64,000 nt of DNA from Albula goreensis (GCA_022829145.1 CM040746.1:8140684-8204683); one strand, 5' to 3'; positions 1-11,494 are shown, counted from the first letter of the stretch. The notes: generated from the sequence alone by a model not told the origin. A program made the numbers and translations.

Positions 1-318
1 CAATCTCAGCTGTTGGATGGCCTGCTGAGCACTGTACAGGGCATACTTACAATTAAACTTAAAAGTCTGTTGAACAAGAAAAGGACATTCATCTTCTGCT
101 GACCAGGCAAATAATACTGAGAAGTGCTACTGAGGAGAAGGTAATCAGGCCCCAAGTGTGTATTTTGTTGCTTGACCAGGCTTGGCATTTCTAAAAGTTG
201 CAATAATGCACAATTACTGTTTTGTGTTGTGGTTGCGGTGTTTGTGAAGGTGTGGGCGCTGCAGCATGTTGATTGCTCTATAGTCTTATTTTGTGCCGTT
301 TTGTGTCGTGTGTTGCAG
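1..318 (+). other. 3' end of an intron (znf804a intron 3)
   Basis: This stretch precedes the terminal exon and ends in a T-rich tract followed by TTGCAG at 313-318. The tract from about 280 to 312 is rich in T with interspersed G, which is a fair polypyrimidine signal. Family homology (APGSGPMF...) begins exactly after the AG. Reading upstream of the AG in the same frame gives no ZNF804-like residues, so the open frame that continues leftward is intronic. The exons carrying the start codon and the C2H2 finger must lie to the left of the window. Confidence 0.75.
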
Positions 319-3300
319 TGCCCCTGGAAGTGGCCCCATGTTCAGGTCCACCACAGTCGCAGTGGAAGGCGTTCCCAGAGAGGCCTGTGGAGAGGGTACC
401 ACAGGGGGGTCACAGCCTGCCACAGCGCTTGACACCGGGGCTCAAAGCGACGCCTCCAACACCAGCAGCAGCAACGGCAGCAAACCGGTTCAGTGGCCCC
501 TCACCGGCAAGGCCAAAAAACAGACACACCGGCAAAAAATCGCCTTCTCCTTCACCCTGCCCAAGAAGGCCTCCATCCGTCTGGAGTCGTCAGCTGCGGT
601 GTTCTGCGACAACGCGGAGGAGGGGTTAACGGAGCGGGGCTCCAGGGAAAGGCTCCGGGCGGCGGCCGCTGAGCTCAATTTCCTGTCCACTCCTGACGGA
701 GAGAAAGCACTGCATTGCGGGGAGCCAGTTTACAGTGGAGAGGCACAGGGGGACCTGGTGACCCCTGACAGCACCTGTACACAGAGTCTCACCACTTCTG
801 AGGCACCTGCCAATCTATCCATCCCAGAGGTTACCTCCGATCTGTGCACTCTGCTCGTTTACTCTGCAAACGTGACCAGCCCTTGTGTCTCCCCATCACC
901 CTCGTTCCCCCTGCACTTAAACAGCACACATGCTGGGCTGGATATGGAAGATTCAGAGGAATCTTTAAAAACTGAAAACACAGAAAAAAAAATCGAACCT
1001 ACAGAGGAAAGTGGCAGCGAGCCAAAAGTGGATGAAGACGTTACAGACGACAGCCACCTCGTCGACGGAAGTTCTCCAGTCACAAATGAGGCTGTTGCAG
1101 CCACCAGCTCTACCGCCGTGAACAAGACGGGTGCGAGCACCAGGGTGGCGCCCCTTTTCGAGAAGCCCAGCCAGCCGTTCTGCTCAGTGCTGAGCAAAGA
1201 TGGGAGCACCGTGCTGCAGTGGCCCTCTGAGATGTTGACATTTACTCGGACCCTGCCATCCCTGTCCTTCAGCTGTAACCCCCTCCACTTTGACTTCCGA
1301 GCGTCTAGAACCAGAGCGGAACGAGGGAACGATGGGGGCAGGCTGAGCGAGACACAGGCAGCCACCACTGCTGGCCCAGAAAAGCTTTTGCACTTTGATA
1401 AGCACACCGAGGAGCCGACGCACGACTTGGACCACGACCCCACTCAAAGAGGCTCTGATTGGCTGAGCTCTCCAACTCACCAGGCTCTGAGTACACCTGT
1501 GGGAGGGAAGGATAACCATTACGAAAATGACAGGGCGAGCTGTCTGAGACAGTCAAAAAGGTACAGAAAGCATAAAAGGTGTAGCAAGCATTCAAAAGAG
1601 CGGAATCACTCCAATAAAAAGCCTGCTGAAAAATCATGGGACAGGGAAAGCAGGCGGGAGTGCAGGGGCCACAAAAGGAGGAGGCGGAGGAGGAGGAGAG
1701 AGATGTACCGGGGCACAGGCAGACATGAGAGCGACGTGGAAAAATCCACAAATTTCCTCAACCGGGCTGAGTGCTGGGATGGATTTGATAGCCAATTTAG
1801 CAGCAACACTTCACAACAAGTGCAGCCATTAGATGAGTCAAAGCAATCACTGCAAAATCAAGAAAAGCCCAGCAGCGATGCTAGCAAAACAGAGACTGTG
1901 GAGAGCGGAAGAGGGAGAGCGGCAGGTGGCACAAATGGCACAGTGGGTGGGCAGTCTCCGCCTTGTGGAAACTGCGGCAGCGGTGGCGCAGTGCAGGACG
2001 GCGGCAGTAAAAATCTGAGTGACAGATATAAGAGACAGGCTGACGCTGTCGGGAGATGCTGTCTGTGTGGCCTTCAGTCGCCTCAGACGGAGACGCCTGA
2101 TTCCACTGCACCGCGGCTCCCGAGCAGAAGCCAGGGCTCGCCGCAACCCTGTCCCCTGAAACGAAGGCATGGATCTCTGAGCGATGAAGAAGAGCGAGAC
2201 TGTCAGCCTCGAATCGCCTGGCCTTCTTCAGCAGGGGGGCTGGAGCAGTTCACTGAGGAGAGAGCATCTGAGTGCGAGTCTAGGGGATGCTGCGGGCTGG
2301 GCAGGACGACAAAGCGATGGAAGTCCGATTGTAGCTCGGGGGTCGATCCAGAGACAGCCTGCGGTGAGAGAGGAGCATCGACTGCGACAGCAGAAACTCT
2401 CTCTGTAAGTTCAGTCATTGAACATCCAGCACTTGAGAACACTTTGATTCATGCATTGGAGAAAGGCATGAGTGAAAGACCAAAACACCCTGACAAAGTC
2501 TTATTTGTTGATGGGGATCATGAGAGCTACTTGTTTGATTCTGTGACCACGGCTTTCCCTGTAGAGAAGTGTCCAGAGTGGAACGGTGCCCTCCAGTCTG
2601 CTCAGCTCAGCGCTGGGTTCTCCAGGCCAAGTACTTCATACGAACCTTTGCTGAACCTCAATCCACCACAGAATGTCAGTGTTGGTAACAAGGACCGAAC
2701 CACCAGCCCTTTTCACCACACCGAATCTAACATAGAAACAACTGATGCACAGAATTGTAATGAGTCTTTGGCCAAGGCTATTGGTTGCCAACATGAGTTG
2801 AGGGCAGCCACACAGCAGAATTCAGAGAATGCTAGCCATGACAAATCGTTTCAGCACAATTCCCACAGCCTCAAAAAGAGGCACCTTGGTCTCACGAGTC
2901 AGGGGGTGAAATTGAGTCATGAGAGCCTTAGGTTGGGGAACGTGGGCAGAGTCTTCCACCCGCCTCAGCAAGGTTACCAGCATCCCCTGGACGCGGTGGA
3001 GAAACACTGCCTCCTGCAGGTCCAGGCCCACAGGCAGGCACTGCAGCCGCAGGCCCGGTTTCACGGCAAGCTGAAGCCAGTCCTGTCCAGCCCGCCCCCT
3101 GTCCAGGTCCCCTCTCCCATCCTGCACCCCGTCCACCTCCCTCCACCCATGTCCTCGGCCTCCATCACCATCCGCCACACCATCCTCCAACACCACACCG
3201 CCCTCCTGCAGCCCCAACCCCCCCTCTTCTCCCAGGTATTTCCCATCAACCCCCCGCCCCTGACGGCGGAGATGTGCTCTCCAGGACCCCCCGCCTTCAT

Positions 3301-3424
3301 ACCCCCACCCGAAATCTCCCTGCACCCTGTGGCCATGACGTTCCATGCCCTGCCCCGCCCAGCTGTGTTCCCCCCTATGCTGCCCCCACATCCAGCCATC
3401 TTCCCCCTCCAGCCCTTATTCTGA
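319..3424 (+). CDS. znf804a: ZNF804 family zinc finger protein, terminal coding exon (partial gene)
   Basis: Seen: an uninterrupted frame of about 1,034 codons from a splice acceptor (AG at 317-318) to TGA at 3422-3424. The first exon base completes a codon begun in the previous exon. Residues are counted from the exon's first full codon. Residues 1-13 read APGSGPMFRSTTV, the known start of exon 4 in ZNF804A. About residues 65-85 carry KIAFSFTLPKKASIRLESSA. Residue 297 starts TVLQWPSEM, followed by SFSCNPLHFDF. About 405-460 is Lys/Arg-rich and ends in one Lys and eight Arg (452-460), a likely nuclear localisation signal. Residues 917-1034 are Pro-rich, with SITIRHTILQHH and the terminal FPLQPLF. 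Known: ZNF804A is a mostly disordered nuclear C2H2 protein, expressed in brain and linked to schizophrenia risk in humans; the human protein is about 1,200 residues with most of it in this exon. The single zinc finger is encoded upstream and is absent here. The paralogue ZNF804B is the alternative: the family call is firm, the A/B call less so. Confidence 0.88.
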
Positions 3425-3465
3425 GGAAGTGACATCAGTCCATCAGGTATGAGTTCATTTTGTGC

Positions 3466-3471
3466 AATAAA
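3466..3471 (+). promoter_or_regulatory. proximal AATAAA polyadenylation hexamer
   Basis: A canonical hexamer lies 42 bases after the TGA. If used it would give a UTR of roughly 60-70 bases. No strong GT-rich downstream element is evident, so use is uncertain. Confidence 0.35.
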
Positions 3472-4848
3472 CTCAAAGCCACACTCATAGCATCACCATA
3501 TGTTTTTAAACTTGGATATTAGAATGGGAATTTTTTAGAATGATCCTCAGTGATTTTAAAGGAGATGGAATCTCTGTCTGTCTATAGTCAAATGAGACAG
3601 CATAATATATTTCCCTAGACAGTTTTGTGTTATTGCATAAAGCAGATTGGTTTTGCTCAAACTTTACGAATACCTTACTTTCCTTTTAGAGGACAATCAC
3701 GCATCAGATTATGAAAATATATTAAATTTACCTTCTCATAATCTTGTTAATTATTGGACATGTAAAACATTTTTTGCTTTTCAAGTACTACAACAAATTG
3801 ATTTGAGGTCAATGCAATATGATTAATACAGTTTTACATACAAATTCACCTTTCAACTGACAATTATTTCATACATTGTCAATATATATTTTTTCCATTT
3901 TCTCAAGAAAATGTAAACCTGCATATGTTTTATGCCTTTGAACATGAAATAACAGACTTGTTCATGTTCTATAAATGTGTCTTTGTCAAGGTTTGCCATG
4001 TAGACTATAAAAGCACTTGACCACTGAAGATGAGGAGGAGTATACTTAAGGTGCTGAGGTCAGGGGAATAGTCACCATCAGTTGTGTTAGGAGTGGGTCT
4101 AAGCTGACCAGGGTTGCTTATGTTTAATGTTGACTGGTCAAGTGTGCACAGGTTACCAGCTGTTATCGAGGGAAGACATGTCTCTCCTCTAGTGTGTGCG
4201 GTCAGGGTCATGTAGCATGCTTGTAACTTGCAGTGTGTAAAATAGTCACTGGCTCATGAGCGAGGGTGTATTTAAAGAAATGCATGCATTTAAATTTAAG
4301 TGCTCCCTGTTGGAGGGCTGGAAACATGACGGTGACACAAGACCATAGTACAATCAACGATTAAAAACAACACGAGAGAAAAGGAGAAAAGAGACTTCAA
4401 AAATAACCTCAGTCTAAATGCATTTATAATTTTTTTGTCTTAAACATATGTCTAAATATGTTGGATATTAGACTGAAAATATTCAAATAGTAGGTATAAT
4501 TGTTCACATATTGCCATTGTTACTAGAAAAAGAGAAAAAGGCAAGTGGCCAAGTGTCTTTTATAATCTGTTTGTGAACCTGGTAACAAGTGCCAGCCTCT
4601 CAATGGATCTACGACCTTCTACTTGATAAAGAGAACTGTCTGAATGCACAACGTTAATGACTAACTCTGCAACAAACTCCACCTGCTGTAAAATGAGGAC
4701 CTGTATATGTTGTACATTGGCCATATTTATAATCCACTTGTAATATTTATTGTAAAATATGTTGCTGTTTTTATTGTGTAAGGTACCCAGTATGTATTAA
4801 ATATTTAGATAAAACAACTATGTTTTTTACCCCAGTTTGCGAACAAAT

Positions 4849-4854
4849 AATAAA
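4849..4854 (+). promoter_or_regulatory. distal AATAAA polyadenylation hexamer
   Basis: A canonical hexamer lies within GAACAAATAATAAAGT. A GTT-rich stretch follows at about 4,892-4,910 (GAGGTTGTTCTG), as expected for a downstream element. It is the best candidate for the main 3' end. Confidence 0.5.
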
Positions 4855-4875
4855 GTAAAAAATTAATTCAATAAT

Positions 4876-6300
4876 AAATGAAATTCACAAATGAGGTTGT
4901 TCTGTTTTTCATTGCTTAAGAGCTATAAATAGTTCACAAAGTGTTTCCACCTCCTCAGCAATTTATTATACACCTATATGAAGGTTCCTACAGCAATTAC
5001 AACACAGTCCAATGTGGTTATGTATTCACTGAATGATACTGCAGATGTAGGTCTACAGTTTTGGTAAGGATGGTAGCGAAATGTGCATTGCTGAAGGAAC
5101 ATATCTTGCCATCATCCCAGTTGGGCATTGCATGGTCATTCATGAACAGTAATGAACATAGTGGCAGTAAAGCAGGTATTTCAGTTTTTAAAAATTAGCA
5201 TTTTGCAAGTTTCATGTCACATAATTGTTTCAAATTAATTCAAATGCTGGTGCAACGTACTGGCACTATTATTGCTCAAATTAGAGGCTGAAAAGATCCG
5301 CCAAATGAAGAAGAAATCCCAATTCATGCACAAGCATATCCTGGATTTCCTGATTTTCACCTCTCTCAGGGAATTAATTATTTAGAATCATTCCATCATT
5401 ATATGAAATGCAACCTTTAATCACTGAAGTACCCCTAAGTGTTTGACAATTGGAGCTTTAAGGAGCAGTTACTTGATGTGATGTGAATCATCTCAACAGT
5501 TTTTTCCCACATAGAGAACCTCTCTGCACTTCTGAATGTCAATACACTAGATTTGTTAAATAAATACATGTATGAAAACAGTTTTTGCTATGTTAAATAT
5601 TTATAACTTTTCCTTCACTGACATTGTGTATATGCCTCGATGTTATATGCGGCGGAAATATCTCAGGATATATACTGCCAGCAAGACATGTCTTAGTAGT
5701 ACATGTCTGCAGCAGGCAAAGCCTATTCTTCCTCCAGCCAATGGTGGCTGAAATCTGCCAGCTGGTCACTATGGATACGGAGAGAGCGACCCACCAGATC
5801 CCAGAGAAAGTCACAGCAGCCCTCCCTTTGCTTCAGTACCAGGCTGCTCCAGCTCGCGCTGGCGTCGGCCGCCAGCATTTCTCAGACAGCTGTCAGTTGG
5901 ACTGTACATGCAAATTCTCCTAGTCTCGTCCATCATGCAAATGTGTTCGCTCATTTCCCTCTGCCGCACTGACAGCCAGCAGATAACTGACTTCAGATGT
6001 TCGGACCAGTCGGGTGGTTTGCTACAAAACAGCCCCTAAGGAACTCAGTACGTTCCTTGTGGCACGTTACGTCACACCCTACAGAGCCTTGTGACATGGC
6101 CGTCAGGTTAATTTCACAGAGGACGAAAGAGAGAAAGACAGCGCTGTATATGCCAGTTTGTGGAGGAGGTTGGAGAGGCACCAAGCACTCAGGAATACAG
6201 GAACCTGTTGGCTGAACAGCTGTCTCCCACATCTCATTAACTGTTTACATCTGATGTCAATGAAGCTTAGTTTTGGTGAATGTAACTTTGCTTCACATTT
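4876..6300. other. intergenic, no gene; moderately GC-rich island at about 5,690-5,960
   Basis: Mostly AT-rich unique sequence. The stretch at about 5,690-5,960 is richer in GC and has higher complexity, with GCTCGCGCTGGCGTCGGCCG near 5,853. It contains short overlapping frames on both strands, none resembling a known protein. It may be a regulatory island or an old repeat; I cannot decide. Confidence 0.35.
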
Positions 6301-6425
6301 GGGCTTTTAGCAGACACTCATCCAGACTGACATACCCAGTTTACATGCATTTATACAGCTGCATATTTTAGTCAGGGTACGGTTGTACCTTGCTCAGGGG
6401 TACAACAGCAGTTCCCTACCCACCA
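6301..6425 (-). repeat. degenerate tRNA-derived SINE, 3' half
   Basis: On the minus strand this reads ACCCCTGAGCAAGGTACAAC, then CAGCTGTATAAATGCATGTAA, then the tail GTCTGGATGAGTGTCTGCTAAAAG. That is the body and 3' tail of a very common teleost SINE, whose tail is usually GTCGCTCTGGATAAGAGCGTCTGC. The tRNA-like head is not recognisable. It is old, judging by the many mismatches to the remembered consensus. Confidence 0.65.
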
Positions 6426-8619
6426 CCTCTGAAAGATCAGGTCTTTCACCATTATTCTTTACTTATGTTTACCTAGCCTGGTAAGTTCAAGAGGGAATCC
6501 GGTTAATAAACAAATGTTCAGAAAATTAATGAAAAAAAAAATTACAGAAATTAGCACATATAATATTTGAGAAATATCTGCCTTTTCCTATTCTGGTTTG
6601 GAGGCTTTCCAAAGATGATAGTTTTAGGAGTTATAAATGCATGTGTAGCTGCTCTGCACCTCCTGGACAAGTACACCACTTTCCTCATGAGAGACCTGCT
6701 CATGACTGAACTCTTATAACCTAGCATCTGCTCTCCATCATCAGACATGGGGAAACTGAAGGGTGGATGTAGCAATAATGAATTTGTAGTAAATGGGACA
6801 AGCAGCTGATCTAAATGGCCACAGTGACATCACACCTCTACCACACCCTCAGGTAATTTATTATCTACCTTTATCAACCTCCTTTATGCCTGTGCCACTG
6901 GTCATAAAAGTACCAGAAGCCAGTTAGCTTTGCCACTGCACACCAAGATATGCGACTCAGTAGAAATTGTCTAGCAGCTCTCACCTGATCAGTGTTGTGT
7001 CGGTGCAGGGTTTTTCTTTCGAAATGTAATAAAAACACGAAAATGTCAAAATATTGGCACATTTATATATGACACAACAATATCTTAAAACCACTATTCA
7101 TAAATATGAATAACTGAACTATAGTAGTAAAAACACAAACCTGTACTAGTAACAGTCTTTCTTCACACATGCACTGTAATGTGAGGATTGAGGTAGGATG
7201 TACCCCGTTCACAGTTGCATTGTCTGCCAAGTTTGCTGGATAGCATTGCACCATTTGTTTTTCACCCTGCCTTATTTCAATAGCGCACGGCTAGTTCTCT
7301 GCATGGGGGTTCCATTCACACAAACACAGCAGCCCTCTGTATTGTTAGTCACAGTTTGGGTGGTGACTCATATCACTGCTACTGTAGTTTTATTTTTTTT
7401 TTCATTAGAATTTCAGCCTTAAGGCACTGGACAGAGAGATACTGTATCTCTAGAGATTCCATCACTATCAAAAACACAACCCCCATCCTCCCCCCACAAT
7501 CCTTCCCACTTCCTGCTGTATTCCCAGAAAAGGTTCACCGACCCACCGAAGCAAATCCAGCGCTCACTCCCCTTGTGCTGCGGTTCCAGTCCTGTGTGTT
7601 GTATTTTTTTGTAATACAATGTGCCGTTTACACGGCAGGCCACTTGTCAAGTTCCACAGTTGGTTTGGAACAGTCGCAGCTTTTTCTCCCTTTTGCTGAT
7701 CTTGCCTAAGAAACCTAACAACAGATTTGTAAATAGCATCTAATCATTTACATATTTTTCCAGTTATATAAGGCTAATTAATATGCAGCATTTTGTAAGT
7801 TGGCAATCCTTCGTACATCTTGCCTCCAGACTCTTGGACCATCTCATCTCTAACACCCACAGACAGCATTGTTCTCTGCTGATAGCGTAATGCTGAAACA
7901 AATTAGCTAATGTATAGGTAAACAAAGAGATTTAAAATTTTCAACATTTCCAGCTTCACCCCTTGTAAAGTACGGATTATCCAGATCTCCCTGAGTCATT
8001 CTATTTGTTCATTAAAAAAAAATCTATTTACTTTATGTTCAGTTCTGTGTTTTTGTGTGGGTTTTTTCTCTCCAAGGTAGAGAAAACATGGCACACTGAT
8101 TCAATGCTGCAGCTGTATTGCAAGCAAACAAAATCACACTCGACTGTCAACTTATTAATTCAGAGGCTAATTATCATGATTCTTATGTCCATGGGTAAGA
8201 TTTCATAACAAGACTATGACAGATCCCATGGTGGTTTACAATAATTAATCTTAAAAGGACAGTAGGAATTGTGGTTTTGCATAACAATATAAATTGGATT
8301 TTGCATCAGTAAACTGGGAGCTGAGCTGGAAATGTAAGTTGAATCATTGAGTTTACCAGGGGGTGAGTTTTCAAGGGTGAAGTATACTTTCCCCTTTGGA
8401 GTTAGAATATGAAGTCTAGAATATATACTTGCTGAGGGGAAAATTAATTTACCTAACTTTTTAGTGCATCCCTTTTATATTTTATTCTATCTCCATATTT
8501 CACCCTCGGCTGAAATGATTCAGTGGACTACACCATGAAAAAACTAAAGTTCCCAACATACCTTTGACTTTTTGACTTTAAGTTCCTATCATCAATTAGG
8601 GTAAGAACATACATTGAGA
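6426..8619. other. intergenic, AT-rich, no gene seen
   Basis: Short frames only, none family-like. The piece at about 7,730-7,915 (TAATTA-type motifs in complex sequence) could be a conserved element but has nothing diagnostic. Confidence 0.4.
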
Positions 8620-8790
8620 TCTCACTTTATTTGGTACATTGATCTAATAGGGGGCTGACCCTCCTTTTGCTCTCTGAACAGCCTGAATTTTTCATACATT
8701 GACAAAACAAGGTGTCTATAGTGCACCAAAGGGATTCTGGCCCATGTCAAATCCACTTGTTGCAAATTAGCTGGTGGTGGATGTCATGGC
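8620..8790 (-). mobile_element. Tc1/mariner-like transposon fragment, 3' part, antisense
   Basis: On the plus strand the piece begins ACTTTATTTGGTACA, then GGGGGCTGACCCTCCTTTTG, CAGCCTGAATTTTTC, CAAGGTGTC and GGGATTCTGGCCCATGT. This is the reverse complement of the 3' coding and terminal part of a Tc1-like element widespread in teleosts, whose transposase 3' end and TTTATTAGGTACA-type terminus I recognise. Only about 170 bp remain. The plus-sense fragment at 62,950-63,620 covers a more 5' part of a similar element. Confidence 0.6.
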
Positions 8791-8799
8791 AAATAATTC

Positions 8800-9359
8800 T
8801 AAAGGATCATTTACTGGTCTCTGCCTGCCCACAAGAAATCCTTAGGATCATCTCAGAATGACGGTTTACTGTCCAAGATTTTCCAGGCTTCTAGAGCCCA
8901 CATCGGTTTCTCGAAGGCCGGCAGCACTCAGATTTTTTATCCCGGACGAGCCCCCAAATTATCATGGCAAAAATACTGTTAAATTTATATAGAACAGTCA
9001 AATTTATCTTTGTCTTGTTTAATATTGCAATATAGGAGAAGCAGTACATTCAGCAATACATCAGCTTTTTCCAAAGGACAGTACCTTTCTTATACAGTCA
9101 AAGTCTGGGCGGGGCATTAGTTAGTTTACCTTTCTCTAATTGGACTAAGTGTATCATCCGAGCATAACTTCTCCCAAAAGATATCTGCCACCTGCTGCTA
9201 AGGTTTACATGGCAGATAATAACAAATGTGGATTGTGCTCACTCAGACAAGTTACAAAGCACAATGAGCCAGGGTCAGTGATGTTTCTTGTCCAGTATTT
9301 TTCCACCAGCTTACATTCTCACAAACAAAGGATTACATAATTCTAAAACAGAAAACACA
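8800..9359 (-). mobile_element. endogenous retrovirus relic: LTR, primer-binding site and leader
   Basis: On the minus strand an LTR-like block of about 400 bp (roughly 9,359 down to 8,960) is followed by TGGGGGCTCGTCCGGGAT at 8956-8939, the primer-binding site for tRNA-Pro typical of gamma-like retroviruses. Leader-like sequence continues to about 8,800. Inside the LTR, GCCCCGCCC and GTATAAG (9095-9089) form a plausible U3 promoter, and ATTAAA further on is a possible polyadenylation hexamer. No gag, pol or env sequence and no second LTR is seen, so it is a broken fossil. The outer LTR edge is an estimate. Confidence 0.6.
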
Positions 9360-9814
9360 TTATAGGGAGTAATAGGTAAAAACACACAAAGACGGTTATA
9401 GAACCACTCGGCACTGGACTTCCTCTACAAACTTTCCCTTTGGCAAAGTTTGAACAGACATGAAGAATCTGTGAACAGTGAACACAAAACAGCGATTTTG
9501 CTTTCATGAATTTGTATGTATACATTTTAAGACAATAAATATTAGAGAAACATGTCTGGCCATTTGAACACTGTTTCATTCTGGCCTTCACTCTGTCATG
9601 ATTTGGTTTACTTGGGTTTTCTTGTCCTTCCCACAACTGCTGGAGTGAAAGGTTAATAACAATCAAGTAGCATGGTAACTGTTGGAGTCTCCCTCTGTCT
9701 CTCTCCCTTTGTAGAACATTATCCTCTGACTGCATCGCAGGCTGCTCACAGCAACCTGAACACTACTAATCAGCAGGCGCATCTTTACAGAAAATAATGT
9801 AAATACTGCAAAGC
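9360..9814. other. intergenic, no gene seen
   Basis: Unique-looking AT-rich sequence. A minus-strand frame of 130 codons crosses it but shows no family resemblance and has low-complexity composition. Confidence 0.35.
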
Positions 9815-10130
9815 CATTTATGATGTGGCAAAGTCAGCTTTAACTGCTACCGCTTTTGGCTTTGATGATGTTGCAACATAACGGGTTATTTGTTTTACTG
9901 GGAATGTAAGACTCTGTATCCAAATGTACTGATAACTGAGTTCTGTTACTGGGTTCAAGTCAAATGTTGGCTCTATATGAAAACAGGACAAAAGGCAAAG
10001 TACAAGTACTGAGAAAAACAATTTGAATTAGTTACAGTCATTTAGGTTTCATAAGTTTCATGGTCCTTAATAACATACCACTTTGATATCATGAAAGTGA
10101 TACAATTGTTTTGACATTAAATGGCCAGGT
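9815..10130. repeat. unclassified diverged repeat, copy A
   Basis: It aligns by eye, over about 300 bases and in the same orientation, with 11,495-11,815. Shared blocks include TTTGTTTTACTGG, ACTCTGTRTCCAAA, GGRCAAAAGGC, TTACAGTCATTTA and TTTGATATCAT-GAAGTGATA. It has no coding potential, target-site duplication or terminal repeat that I can see. It could be a local duplication or two insertions of one old element. Confidence 0.6.
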
Positions 10131-10221
10131 GAAAGTTGCACCTAAGCTGGGCTATGGATATAGCACTACAGTTTGGTTACAAATACATGCAAAGTCTTTA
10201 CCTCAGAGATGTGTAACTAGT

Positions 10222-10310
10222 GCTAATGTAACTTAAGTCTGGATTTGCATCTGGCCTCTTTAAGGCCATATGCAATTCATGAAAAAACAAGTTTGAAAGG
10301 TCAAGCATCA
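10222..10310 (+). repeat. member of small unclassified repeat family (weak copy)
   Basis: CTGGCCTCTTTAAGGCCATATGCAATTCA resembles the CTTAGTCTCTTTGAGGTCATATGC block at 47,320 and the corresponding block at 51,250. Similarity beyond this core is weak. Confidence 0.35.
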
Positions 10311-11035
10311 TGAAACATAGCTCACAAAACAGTTTTTGTGGAGAAAAAGGCTATCACTCATTCAATTATTAGGAAAAACATTACTTGCCATATCTTGTCA
10401 TTCGGTTCATAAATGCACATTTGATAAGGTCTAGTTGGAAACCCATTCTAATGTCATTGATAAGAAATACACAAGCAGCAACAATCAAACGGCAAGTACC
10501 ACCCACTGAGTGTTAAATACAGTTTTGTCACGCATTTCATTCCATCCAGCTGTGTGGTTTTCCTGCTTTTGATGGAATGGGCCACAAACTCTTAGCATTC
10601 TTTTGTTTCTCTCAATACCTTGTGATGGATGGGAATTGCCCTGCCACCACTGAGCTGCAGATTGCCTCCTCGCAGACAGCTTACTGCTGCCTTCCTGTCC
10701 CCTTAGATTCCCCTATCGATTCCGTTGACATTGAATTACAGACCCTGAAACTTGTTGTTTGATGGCTTCTGCCAAAAAAAGGAAGAGGAATTGTGGGCCT
10801 ACCTTGTTCTTAGGCACACTTCAGAAATAAAACTCTCCTAATGAAAAGGCTTTCAAGGTGTTTGTTTTAAATTAAATATTTACTTGTCTGAGTGACCATG
10901 TATGTATGCTAGCTCTGGCACTTAATGTGCTCTCTACTGCAGCCATCTTGTTGCACATTTATCCTTGCGTGGATTCAATATAGCTGTATCTGTACCATAT
11001 TAACATAAAAGTAGCCACCTAATAGTGTTATAACA
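10311..11035. other. intergenic, no gene seen
   Basis: A 61-codon frame at 10,577-10,762 has no recognisable features. The rest is AT-rich unique sequence. Confidence 0.35.
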
Positions 11036-11238
11036 AAATGAGATTTTGGTTACTTGAACCCCAGTCATAAGACTGACATAACTGTGTCATAAACACGTCA
11101 TGACAAATGTCATAGGCTGTAATAAGCTGTACGACAGTTTTTGACCAATACTATGGTACTGTCATGTTATCATTATTGGTAGAAGTCATGACAAGTGTAA
11201 TAATGTTTGCTGACATGACACCTTATGTCACATGCTTA
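11036..11238. mobile_element. non-autonomous DNA-transposon-like repeat rich in TGTCATGACA motifs
   Basis: The block repeats variants of GTCATGACAARTGTCATA and TGACATGACACC in both orientations. It starts near CATAAGACTGACATAACTGTG and ends near GACACCTTATGTCACATGC. I recognise this vocabulary from a short palindromic repeat common in teleost genomes. The exact family name and terminal repeats are not certain. Confidence 0.5.
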
Positions 11239-11494
11239 ATGTTGCTTTATTTTAGATGTAGAAAAAAATATCATGAGTTACTTATGATTCCTTTTATTGT
11301 GATTTCTTTTATTTTCCATTAACATTGCTGTTTGCAAGTGTTTTTTCATGAATGCATCTATGTCTGTTCTCACATATAGCTTTAAAAGCCCAGAGGTTCT
11401 TCAAGATATCCACTGTATGTATCTTAAAGCTTTTTATTTTTGAGTGCCAGATAAATTCAATATTTTTAAAATTGTTTATTAATCATATAAATAA
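11239..11494. other. intergenic, AT-rich, nothing recognised
   Basis: T-rich unique sequence between two repeats; no coding signal. Confidence 0.35.

Larger units (their letters stand above)
3425..4875 (+). other. znf804a: 3' UTR of the znf804a-like gene (end estimated)
   Basis: AT-rich sequence follows the stop codon with no further open frame of note. The last part (about 4,680-4,860) has a composition typical of a vertebrate mRNA end, with short T/A tracts and a canonical AATAAA at 4849-4854. I place the transcript end about 20 bases beyond that. A second AATAAA only 42 bases after the stop (3466-3471) would give a very short UTR. The 3' end was chosen from signals only; no transcript evidence is available. 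Confidence 0.5.

Noticed and set aside
293-318. Upstream extension of the coding frame starting at a GTG
   Set aside because: The codons before 319 lie left of a good splice acceptor, and family homology starts right after it. GTG is not a normal vertebrate start.
859-1443. 194-codon minus-strand frame inside the znf804a exon
   Set aside because: The plus-strand frame has clear family homology here; the minus frame has none.
2822-3391. 189-codon minus-strand frame, Gly-rich
   Set aside because: It is the complement of the Pro-rich C-terminus of the plus-strand exon. CCC/CCA codons read backwards give GGG/TGG, so it is a shadow.
9343-9735. 130-codon minus frame beside the LTR relic
   Set aside because: It does not resemble any retroviral or host protein, and it lies on the outer flank of the LTR.
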